Origin: an uncultured Lachnospiraceae bacterium
Lineage (GTDB): Bacteria > Bacillota > Clostridia > Lachnospirales > Lachnospiraceae
Assembly (NCBI GenBank): GCA_910586755.1
Contig: CAJUJM010000097.1
Coordinates: forward strand, 1-8,820
Direction of reading: 5' to 3'
DNA length: 8,820 nucleotides
This document shows, piece after piece, positions 1 through 4,596 of the stretch. Both the position numbers and the translations under genes were made by a program. Each line of letters opens with the position of its first letter. Within the stretch, counting starts at the first letter, position 1. The notes under the pieces were generated by a model that saw only the letters and a program-made list of their open reading frames with translations, was not told the DNA's origin and searched no databases.

Positions 1-56
1 AGCAGGAAGACTTCAAGAGATTTTTTAAAGAAATGGAATTAAGTAAAAGAGCATAA
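1..56 (+). CDS. 3' end of an unidentified protein gene (partial)
   Basis: Reading frame 3 is open from the left edge to a TAA at 54-56 and gives the C-terminal tail QEDFKRFFKEMELSKRA. The tail is charged and probably helical. The other two plus frames stop early (frame 1 at 40-42, frame 2 at 26-28), and a good Rho-independent terminator begins 11 bases after the stop, which supports this frame as the true gene end. I cannot name the protein from 17 residues. It converges with the minus-strand pilus operon, so the island at 141-1708 sits in a convergent intergenic space. Confidence 0.55.
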   Translation, partial: QEDFKRFFKEMELSKRA

Positions 57-67
57 CACCAAGAACA

Positions 68-108
68 CCCTACAAATGCCTTGTTTTCAGGCTAGGTAGG
101 GGGTTTTT
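68..108 (+). terminator. Rho-independent terminator of the leftmost gene
   Basis: An outer stem CCCTAC (68-73) pairs with GTAGGG (96-101), and an inner stem GCCT (78-81) pairs with AGGC (89-92). The hairpin is followed by TTTTT at 104-108. It lies just downstream of the TAA at 54-56 and most likely ends that transcript. Confidence 0.75.
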
Positions 109-140
109 GATTATAAAACTGTAAAAGTCAGGTTATAACA

Positions 141-177
141 TTCCTTTTGATATTTATCCAGAGATAAAATTTTGACT
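141..177. repeat. Left copy of a 37-base direct repeat bounding the toxin-antitoxin island
   Basis: The 37 bases at 141-177 recur in the same orientation at 1672-1708 with two mismatches (positions 144 and 149). The repeat contains a small palindrome, TTTATC-CAGA-GATAAA, and ends TTTTGACT. It has no long open frame. The two copies bracket about 1.5 kb of accessory genes in otherwise convergent intergenic DNA, as expected of attachment-site or target duplication remnants, or of recombining copies of a small intergenic repeat. The similarity is directly visible; the role is inference. Confidence 0.8.
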
Positions 178-286
178 GCCTGCATTTGCTATCAATATTA
201 ACGAGCAGCTAAGTGGAACTCAAAAGCATGGCAGCACCGCCAGAGAGAAATATTCAGCTTTGGCAAAAAAGGTGAATATTTCTTAA
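176..286 (+). pseudogene. Headless ORF remnant of 36 codons, possibly a dehydrogenase C-terminal fragment
   Basis: An open frame without a start codon begins right at the end of the left direct repeat, where an in-frame TGA at 173-175 stops upstream reading, and ends at TAA 284-286. The peptide includes KHGSTAREKYSALAKKVNIS, which looks like genuine protein rather than random translation. The pattern LP..., N..., then EKY..LAK faintly recalls the C-terminal region of iron-containing alcohol dehydrogenases, but this is a weak impression from memory. It may be a gene scrap carried in with, or cut by, the island boundary. It could also be chance. Confidence 0.3.
246..283. repeat. Perfect 11-base inverted repeat upstream of the antitoxin RNA promoter
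   Basis: AGAAATATTCA at 246-256 is exactly complementary to TGAATATTTCT at 273-283, with a 16-base spacer. It lies about 10 bases upstream of the proposed -35 box of the type III antitoxin RNA, so it could be an operator or a weak hairpin. It lacks a GC-rich stem and a clear T run, so it is not a convincing terminator. It also overlaps the ORF remnant at 176-286. Confidence 0.5.
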
Positions 287-292
287 AATAAG

Positions 293-320
293 TTGTAATT
301 AATTCGAAATCGTGTATACT
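293..320 (+). promoter_or_regulatory. Sigma-A-type promoter for the type III antitoxin RNA and toxin
   Basis: TTGTAA (293-298) and TATACT (315-320) are separated by 16 bases, and TG directly precedes the -10 box. The predicted start, about 7-10 bases downstream, falls at the first base of the first antitoxin repeat (about 328-331). That is the normal arrangement for this class of locus. The placement is inferred from consensus matching. Confidence 0.55.
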
Positions 321-330
321 AGATATAGCA

Positions 331-405
331 GGTGATGCACAGCCTTATAAATGAGCAAGTTATGAGCGGGTGATGCACAGCCCTTAAGTGAGCGAGTTAA
401 CAGAT
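331..405 (+). repeat. Two tandem 38-base antitoxin repeats
   Basis: Unit 1 spans 331-368 and unit 2 spans 369 to about 405. The first 14 bases are identical. The later part keeps the loop core TGAGC and the flanking AGTTA but diverges elsewhere. Unit 2 runs almost directly into the terminator stem at 406. These are the toxin-binding units of the antitoxin RNA, not a CRISPR array, because there are no spacers. Confidence 0.85.
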
Positions 406-434
406 GGCAGAGACTGCTTAAGTCTCTGCCTTTT
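406..434 (+). terminator. Attenuating terminator between antitoxin RNA and toxin gene
   Basis: GGCAGAGACT (406-415) and AGTCTCTGCC (421-430) form a perfect 10-base stem with the loop GCTTA, followed by TTTT at 431-434. In type III systems this terminator stops most transcripts so that antitoxin RNA exceeds toxin mRNA; readthrough makes the toxin. The short T run fits a leaky terminator. Confidence 0.85.
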
Positions 435-457
435 CTGTAAACGGACAAAGGAGTTTT

Positions 458-969
458 ATGAAAAACAATATTAAAATATATGGCGTGAAAGATGCCTACA
501 TAAAGTACCTAAGCCAATATCAGGAACATTTATTTTTGCATGAAGGTGGATCTTTCGGGCGAAAATACATAGGAACTGTTTTGGAAATTAATGGATTTTT
601 TATTTTGCACCATTGTCTTCATTTAAGTCCAAACACAAGAAAATGAAAGATAGTGTAGATTTTATCAAAGTAAAAGACTATGCGGTTATCAACATAAACA
701 ATATGATTCCAGTCCCGAAAGAACAATTGATTGAATTAGATATCAATGCGGAAAAAGATCCACACTATAAATTTCTTTTGCAGGCTGAAAGCCGCGAAAT
801 AAACAGGCAAAAAAATCGGATAAGGAAAAATACAGAGATTGTATATAGTCATAAAAAGCAAAATAAGGATTCTACACCATTAGCCAAAAGAACAAATGAC
901 TTTGGGTTATTGGAAAAGAAATGCAGGGCTTTTCAGGCTATCTTAGAACCGGGCTCAACCCAATCATGA
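458..969 (+). pseudogene. toxN: ToxN/AbiQ/CptN-family type III toxin endoribonuclease, frameshifted
   Basis: The family cuts cellular RNA and causes dormancy or phage abortive infection unless held by the repeat RNA encoded just upstream. An N-terminal frame from ATG 458 (RBS AGGAG at 449-453) gives MKNNIKIYGVKDAYIKYLSQ and then KYIGTVLEINGFF, typical of the family start. It then runs off-frame and stops at 646. The next frame continues the family pattern from about 601: YFAPLSSFKSKHKKMKD, then YAVININNMIPVP, then a charged helix and FGLLEKKCRAF. Adding one T to the T6 tract at 596-601 joins both parts into a 170-residue protein, the usual family length. The last residues (after about 940) run into transposase-like DNA, so the native C-terminus may be altered. 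As read, the gene should not make active toxin, unless slippage restores the frame or the deletion is a sequencing error. Confidence 0.85.
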
Positions 970-1082
970 TGTATGCTGTTGTGGCCTACGCAAACATGCA
1001 TAGGGTCAGGGCTGTTGTCCATATTGCAAAGCTATGCCAAGGGGCCCTTTCCTTTATCTGGCTGGCCAAAGGACAGAAGCCT
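951..1082 (+). mobile_element. Remnant of an IS1182-family-like transposase (N-terminal fragment)
   Basis: In the frame open from 921 to 1121 the translation reads GLNPIMMYAVVAYANM and then IAKLCQGALSFIWLAKGQKP. This matches the pattern I know from the N-terminal part of IS1182-type transposases: a 'P..MLKVLLYAY' helix, 'SSRKIAK.C.EN..FMWL', then 'QKPD..TI'. Only about 45 residues are recognisable. There is no start codon of its own, no catalytic DDE region and no terminal repeats that I can see. The homology stops at about 1082, exactly where the truncated acetyltransferase gene on the other strand ends, and begins where ToxN ends. The scrap therefore joins two broken toxin genes and probably records a past insertion followed by deletion. 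Confidence 0.6.
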
Positions 1083-1392
1083 AAGAGAGATGCTTTAATT
1101 GCCGCTTCACCGCATTGCTGAACGGCTCCGCCCTTACAACAAGCGGCTTTATTGTGATAGAAAAATATCCCAGCAGCTCCGCATCTTCCAGTGACAGCAC
1201 TAAATATGTAACTGCCTGCTGTTTCTTTGCAAATTCGACTGACTGCTGTTTCAAGAAGCGCTCAACATCCTTATTTAACGGACAAGAAAACCCGGAAAGG
1301 AACTGTAACAGCTTATCCTCTCCGAGCCGTCCATCGTCATTCTCCAAATAATCACGGATGTTCAGCACAATAAAATTATTCACCTGCTGCAT
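1081..1392 (-). pseudogene. GNAT-type acetyltransferase toxin, C-terminally truncated
   Basis: The 103-residue product begins MQQVNNFIVLNIRDYL and includes GEDKLLQFLSGFSCPLN, VTYLVLSLEDAELLGYF and ITIKPLVVRAEPFS. This resembles the N-terminal half of GNAT-fold proteins found as toxin-antitoxin partners in Lachnospiraceae, which are usually about 160-180 residues. The second half, which should carry the acetyl-CoA binding loop, is absent: the frame stops at 1081, just where the transposase-like remnant begins. Translation starts at ATG 1392 with GGAAG about 7 bases upstream and overlaps the antitoxin-like gene by 17 bases, which suggests coupled translation. Family members are thought to acetylate a cellular target such as aminoacyl-tRNA, but the target here is unknown. 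This copy is probably inactive. Confidence 0.65.
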
Positions 1393-1570
1393 CCGCTTTC
1401 TTCCTTTTCTCCATGAATTTTACTATTTCATCCGCTCCCTGTAAGTAAGTTACATTGATCGGAACAAGAGGTGTCCTGTCGTTGGCAGATGCTTCAATCG
1501 CGTCAGCAAACATCTCCACCTGTTTTTGGCCTGATATAACAAAATTCTTTGTAATGCTTGAAGTTGCCAT
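1376..1570 (-). CDS. Small antitoxin-like protein paired with the GNAT toxin
   Basis: A 64-residue protein starts at ATG 1570 (MATSSITKNFVISGQKQ), with AAAGGAAG (1579-1586) placed 8 bases upstream. A GTG three codons earlier is less well spaced and is not chosen. The N-terminal MATSSI.KNFVI segment could form a beta strand like those of ribbon-helix-helix antitoxins, followed by a helix (QVEMFADAIEASAND) and a charged C-terminal tail (IVKFMEKRKKADAAGE). I recall similar small genes directly upstream of GNAT acetyltransferases in Lachnospiraceae. The stop lies inside the start of the toxin gene (17-base overlap). It appears intact although its partner is truncated, so it may be an orphan antitoxin or repressor. 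The exact family is uncertain. Confidence 0.65.
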   Translation of the reverse strand: MATSSITKNFVISGQKQVEMFADAIEASANDRTPLVPINVTYLQGADEIVKFMEKRKKADAAGE

Positions 1571-1589
1571 AATAAGCACTTCCTTTGTT

Positions 1590-1617
1590 AGTATGGCTCA
1601 TTTACAGCATACATACT
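1590..1617 (-). promoter_or_regulatory. Inverted repeat upstream of the antitoxin-like gene, possible operator
   Basis: AGTATG (1590-1595) and CATACT (1612-1617) form a 6-base inverted repeat with a 16-base spacer, between the likely promoter region and the RBS of the antitoxin-like gene. Antitoxins of small DNA-binding families often repress their own promoter through such sites. A TATAGT-like -10 box lies just beyond it on the minus strand, but I find no good -35 box. The assignment is weak. Confidence 0.25.
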
Positions 1618-1671
1618 TCCCTGACTATATTATCACTTTTGCAACAAAATTTTTATACCTGCATCATTACG

Positions 1672-1708
1672 TTCTTTTTAATATTTATCCAGAGATAAAA
1701 TTTTGACT
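1672..1708. repeat. Right copy of the 37-base direct repeat
   Basis: This copy matches 141-177 at 35 of 37 positions, in the same orientation. It lies 24 bases beyond the stop of the PilT gene (stop codon 1733-1735 on the minus strand). Similarity ends sharply on both sides: left copy GCCTGC versus right copy ACGGCA after the shared TTTTGACT. Removing one copy plus the intervening DNA would leave a simple convergent intergenic region between the leftmost gene and pilT. Confidence 0.8.
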
Positions 1709-1732
1709 ACGGCAGACGTGACATCTCAAATA

Positions 1733-2797
1733 TTATAGCCTTTCAATCTTCTTTGCCATCAGCTCACTGTTATTGCTGTGGATAATTGCATCCTCTTTCG
1801 AGATGATCCCCTTCTGATACATCTGAATCAGGCTGGTATCCATGGATATCATTCCCTCTTTCTGGGATGTGGAGATAACATTATCTATCTGATGTATCTT
1901 GGACTCACGGATCAGATTCCTTATGGCATTATTGAAGAACATAATCTCAAATGCAGGCTGTACGCCGCCGTTTACAGCGGGGAGAAGCTGCTGTGAGATA
2001 ACCCCTTCCATCACCATGGAAATCTGCACCCGAATCTGCTGCTGCTGTTCCGGCGGGAAGCTGTCTATAATACGGTCTATGGTGTTGGCTGCGCCTATGG
2101 TATGGAGAGTGGATATTACCAGATGGCCCGTCTCAGCCGCCGTCATGGCAGTCCGGATAGTCTCGTAGTCTCTCATTTCTCCCAGAAGGATTACATCCGG
2201 CGCCTGTCTTAAAGCCGCCCGGAGGCCGGACACATAGCTTTCCGTATCAGTTCCAATCTCTCTCTGAGACACCACGCTTTTGTTATGGCGGTGAAGATAT
2301 TCTATTGGATCCTCCAGGGTAATGACATGGGCATTTCTTGTCCGGTTAATCTCATTGATAATACAGGCCAGGGTGGTACTCTTCCCGCTTCCTGCTGGCC
2401 CTGTTACCAGCACCATACCCTTGGTCATCCTGGCCACATCAATTATCGTCCTTGGAAGATGGAGCTGTTCATAATCCGGCAGATCGAATGTGATGATACG
2501 GATAATGGCGGCCAGAGATCCCCTCTGACGGAACACATTGGCGCGAAATCGGGACAATTTGGGCAGAGCAAAGGAGAAATCATCGTCCCCTTCCTCCTGG
2601 ATTTTCTTCATATCCCGTTTTCCGGCTATCTCATACAGTTCTTTTACCAGATCTTCAATCTGAATGGGAGACAGCTTATCCTCTTCCTGATATTCAATAC
2701 GGCCTTCCACCTTATAAGCTAAAGGCATGCCTGCAATCATAAAGATATCCGAGGCCTGTTTATCCACTGCCATACTAAGCAATCCTACAATACTCAT
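1733..2797 (-). CDS. pilT: PilT-type type IV pilus ATPase
   Basis: This 354-residue cytoplasmic hexameric ATPase would power pilus retraction. Starting at MSIVGLLSMAVDKQASDIF (ATG 2797, RBS AAAGGAG 8 bases upstream), it has the usual PilT N-terminal domain. It then shows Walker A GPAGSGKST (about residues 133-141), the Asp box ITLEDPIEYLH (about 160-170), Walker B DVILLGEMRD (about 201-210), the His box STLHT (about 229-233), and AIRNLIRE (about 291-298), a motif tied to retraction in PilT. An in-frame extension to 2875 lacks an RBS and overlaps the upstream gene, so it is rejected. It is the last gene of the operon, 16 bases after its neighbour. All catalytic motifs look intact. PilU is a possible alternative, but the AIRNLIRE motif favours PilT. 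Confidence 0.93.
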   Translation of the reverse strand: MSIVGLLSMAVDKQASDIFMIAGMPLAYKVEGRIEYQEEDKLSPIQIEDLVKELYEIAGKRDMKKIQEEGDDDFSFALPKLSRFRANVFRQRGSLAAIIRIITFDLPDYEQLHLPRTIIDVARMTKGMVLVTGPAGSGKSTTLACIINEINRTRNAHVITLEDPIEYLHRHNKSVVSQREIGTDTESYVSGLRAALRQAPDVILLGEMRDYETIRTAMTAAETGHLVISTLHTIGAANTIDRIIDSFPPEQQQQIRVQISMVMEGVISQQLLPAVNGGVQPAFEIMFFNNAIRNLIRESKIHQIDNVISTSQKEGMISMDTSLIQMYQKGIISKEDAIIHSNNSELMAKKIERL

Positions 2798-2813
2798 TGA
2801 CACATCTCCTTTA

Positions 2814-3278
2814 TCAGCTGCCGGTCCACACAGGGATGGATTGATCGATCTCATAGTCCATGGAATGGTATACATTCCATGCCAGAATCCGATATCCTGC
2901 CTCTTCTTCCCGGTCTAGTTCCAATTCTATACGAAGCATCTGTCCATAAGGCATCTTAATATCTGTCCGGACAATGCCGGTTTCTTCCTGATAAAAGCTG
3001 CCTAATTCCTCTTTTACCAGCCGCCGGTACTCTTCGTCACCGGCCGTCTGGCTGCTGTGGGCCAGCGCTTCCTCCACCATGGCCACAAATTCCACTGCCT
3101 GGCTGTCCGCTTCATAATATCCCCTGATGGACTCTGCATTCTTCCTGGCAAGTTTCCAATCGCTGCCTGCGCTGCTCAGGGAGAGAAGCCCAAAAACCGT
3201 CAGGCATAAGATAATAAAGATTAAAATCAGGGATGACGTACCGATATTTACCCGCCCTCCCCATGGTTTTTCATTCAT
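2814..3278 (-). CDS. Small single-pass membrane protein of the pilus operon
   Basis: This 154-residue protein starts at ATG 3278 (MNEKPWGGRVNIGTSSL), with AAGGGA about 8 bases upstream. The frame could extend to 3353, but that would overlap the gene before it and lacks an RBS. A hydrophobic segment (SLILIFIILCLTVFGLLSLS, about residues 16-35) follows a short basic cytoplasmic tail. The remainder is soluble and acidic, with a predicted helix (WKLARKNAESIRGYYEADSQ). I do not recognise a named domain. One N-terminal helix plus an extracytoplasmic globular part is the plan of minor pilins and of pilus assembly subunits. It sits between other pilin-like genes and pilT, so a role in the same machine is the likeliest inference. 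Confidence 0.75.
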   Translation of the reverse strand: MNEKPWGGRVNIGTSSLILIFIILCLTVFGLLSLSSAGSDWKLARKNAESIRGYYEADSQAVEFVAMVEEALAHSSQTAGDEEYRRLVKEELGSFYQEETGIVRTDIKMPYGQMLRIELELDREEEAGYRILAWNVYHSMDYEIDQSIPVWTGS

Positions 3279-3303
3279 ATTCCTGTTCCCTTCCGCGCTT
3301 GCT

Positions 3304-3726
3304 TTAGTGGCGGCGAATCTTTTTGGCATCCAGTTCAAACAATTCCGTATCATCCTGAATACGCCGGATCCGGATCTGAGCCTCTTCTACCCGATCACTT
3401 CCTGCCAGGTCTATCTCCGCCCTGTAATCTGCCGCTTTCTCGTCCTCCACCGGATTCCACTGGTTATCCCAATAAATGACTCCTGTTTCCTGGTCCTTCG
3501 ACATAAGAAACCGTGTCTCAAGTCCTTCCTCGTCCTCTGCTTTCCAGATTTCCGCCACGCTCTCTGCCGCCAGGGAGGCGTAGTTGGTATCCTTAGCCAG
3601 ACAGCTTAAATGATTGGCTTTCACAAATGCCAGGATACAGACGCTGGCGCACAGGATAAAAAAACATACCACTGCTATCATTTCCATGAGAAACATAGCC
3701 GTTCCCGAATCACGCTTATTCTTCAT
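3304..3726 (-). CDS. Pilin-like (pseudopilin-type) membrane protein
   Basis: The 140-residue product begins MKNKRDSGTAMFLMEMIAVV and continues into a long hydrophobic helix reaching about residue 35. The short basic leader, then Gly8, then a hydrophobic stretch containing a glutamate (Glu15), resembles a prepilin signal. The glutamate, however, is at +7 from Gly8 rather than the canonical +5, so processing by a prepilin peptidase is uncertain. The C-terminal part is hydrophilic, with VIYWDNQWNPV followed by a beta-rich segment (ADYRAEIDLAGSD). Start ATG 3726 overlaps the previous stop by 11 bases, and GGAGG lies 8 bases upstream, so translation is probably coupled. It is likely a minor pilin of the system encoded around it. 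Confidence 0.75.
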   Translation of the reverse strand: MKNKRDSGTAMFLMEMIAVVCFFILCASVCILAFVKANHLSCLAKDTNYASLAAESVAEIWKAEDEEGLETRFLMSKDQETGVIYWDNQWNPVEDEKAADYRAEIDLAGSDRVEEAQIRIRRIQDDTELFELDAKKIRRH

Positions 3727-4210
3727 CCTGGCCGCCTCCGCTTCTGATGTTTAATAACAGGCTATTGACTTCAGCCCCGGTCACCTGCACGTTTAGGACA
3801 GAACCTTCCTGGATAAACGTCAATCCCTCACATTCCATAATCTCCAGACCGTCTTTCAATCCCAGGCCGCTGCCTTCGTTGGTAAACAATTCCCGGACTG
3901 CGCCGTCTCCATAATAAATCCATGTAACAAAATTTCTTCCGTCAATTTCCCTGGCCAGTTCCAGCACCTGGGTATCCTCTATAGTCTTTACCGTCACGCT
4001 TCCCGCCTGGTCTCCCTGTCTCACCTTGTTGGCCACATAGTTTAAGACCACCTGGCCGGAATAGTTCTCCTGAATACGGTTATTGATATTTTCATAAACT
4101 TTTCCGCCGATAAGCACCGTAAACAGTGCAGACAATACAAACACCAAAAACAGCAGCATTGTAAAAAGGAGATTGACGGTCTGGCCTTTCTGCTGTACCT
4201 GCCTTTTCAA
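3716..4210 (-). CDS. DUF4860-like pilus-associated membrane protein
   Basis: This 164-residue protein starts with a TTG codon (4208-4210) preceded by GGGGAG. No better in-frame start exists before the preceding gene's stop at 4225. Sequence QQKGQTVNLLFTMLLFLVFV followed by SALFTVLIGGKVYENI gives one membrane helix at about residues 10-36, and then NYVANKVRQGD, typical of what I remember as DUF4860 proteins in clostridial pilus clusters. A beta-rich acidic domain follows (FVTWIYYGDGAVRELF and similar). It is probably a pilin-like or minor subunit with its C-terminal domain outside the membrane. The family name is from memory; the topology is read from the sequence. Confidence 0.75.
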   Translation of the reverse strand: MKRQVQQKGQTVNLLFTMLLFLVFVLSALFTVLIGGKVYENINNRIQENYSGQVVLNYVANKVRQGDQAGSVTVKTIEDTQVLELAREIDGRNFVTWIYYGDGAVRELFTNEGSGLGLKDGLEIMECEGLTFIQEGSVLNVQVTGAEVNSLLLNIRSGGGQDEE

Positions 4211-4224
4211 ATATCCTCTCCCCC

Positions 4225-4551
4225 TTACTCTTCTGTAATCGAAATAACCGTGATATCCGGCATGATATTAGAAGCAAAGCCTTCGTAAAATACAGAAAAC
4301 CGCTCTCTATCGATCCGAATTCCATAGTTTTCTTCCAAATACTGGACAGAAGGCGGATACCGTCCCTCAATCGCATAGCACTGAACGGAAGCTCTGGCAA
4401 TGGCGCTTCGCAAAGTCTCTGCCCCCTCTTCATCCATTCTGCCGGACATGGACAGCACCCCGTTTAAAAATACTCCCAGCACTGCGCCGAAAAATATTAC
4501 CGATACCAGATAACCTTTTACCATGTTCCAACTATTTTTCAACTTTTTCAT
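4225..4551 (-). CDS. Short pilin-like membrane protein of the pilus operon
   Basis: The 108-residue protein starts at ATG 4551 (MKKLKNSWNMVKGYLVSVIF), with AGAGGA upstream. An alternative start at 4572 lacks an RBS. A hydrophobic helix (about 13-34) is followed by SARAS-type helical sequence and CYAIEGRYPPSVQYLEENYG (about residues 60-79). The pattern 'A.EG.YP....YL...YG' recalls the conserved YP.L..L region after the N-terminal helix of GspG- and PilA-type pilins. A canonical prepilin cleavage site is not evident, so it may remain unprocessed. It lies between pilC and the DUF4860-like gene with short gaps (45 and 14 bases). Confidence 0.75.
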   Translation of the reverse strand: MKKLKNSWNMVKGYLVSVIFFGAVLGVFLNGVLSMSGRMDEEGAETLRSAIARASVQCYAIEGRYPPSVQYLEENYGIRIDRERFSVFYEGFASNIMPDITVISITEE

Positions 4552-4596
4552 TATATCCTCTTTCTGACGCATTTACTGTGTCATCCAGGTAGATTT

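Larger units (their letters stand above)
328..434 (+). ncRNA. toxI: ToxI/CptI-like type III antitoxin RNA
   Basis: In type III toxin-antitoxin systems a short RNA of tandem repeats folds into pseudoknots, binds the toxin endoribonuclease directly and is processed by it. Here two 38-base repeats start at 331 and 369 and share GGTGATGCACAGCC exactly. They lie between a promoter (293-320) and a terminator (406-434), immediately upstream of a ToxN-family gene. From memory, each repeat begins much like the Pectobacterium ToxI repeat (AGGTGATTTGC). Within repeat 1, CTTATAA (344-350) can pair with TTATGAG (360-366) around a 9-base loop; in repeat 2, TTAA (384-387) pairs with TTAA (397-400) around a loop of the same length. 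The second repeat differs after its first 14 bases. Having only two repeats is closer to CptIN-type than to classical ToxIN loci, as I recall them. Confidence 0.85.

Noticed and set aside
141..177. The 37-base repeat as a chromosomal dif site
   Set aside because: It does not resemble the 28-base Bacillota dif consensus as I remember it, and it occurs twice 1.5 kb apart.
331..405. The paired 38-base repeats as a mini CRISPR array or a riboswitch/T-box leader
   Set aside because: The units are directly adjacent without spacers, and no T-box core or known riboswitch motif is present. Position before a ToxN-family gene explains them better.
613..969. An independent 118-residue gene with a TTG start at 613
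   Set aside because: It has no RBS, and its sequence continues the ToxN family pattern from the upstream frame, so it is the second half of one broken gene.
1115..1706. Plus-strand ORFs at 1115-1351 and 1455-1706
   Set aside because: They are opposite the acetyltransferase and antitoxin genes, lack good RBS sites and do not look like real proteins.
3127..3609. Long plus-strand ORF (160 codons) opposite the pilin-like genes
   Set aside because: It is a shadow of two real genes on the other strand, and its translation matches nothing I recognise.
4092..4433. Minus-strand 113-codon ORF overlapping the small pilin-like genes
   Set aside because: It lies out of frame over two well-supported genes with RBS sites; its translation is basic and lacks protein-like patterning.
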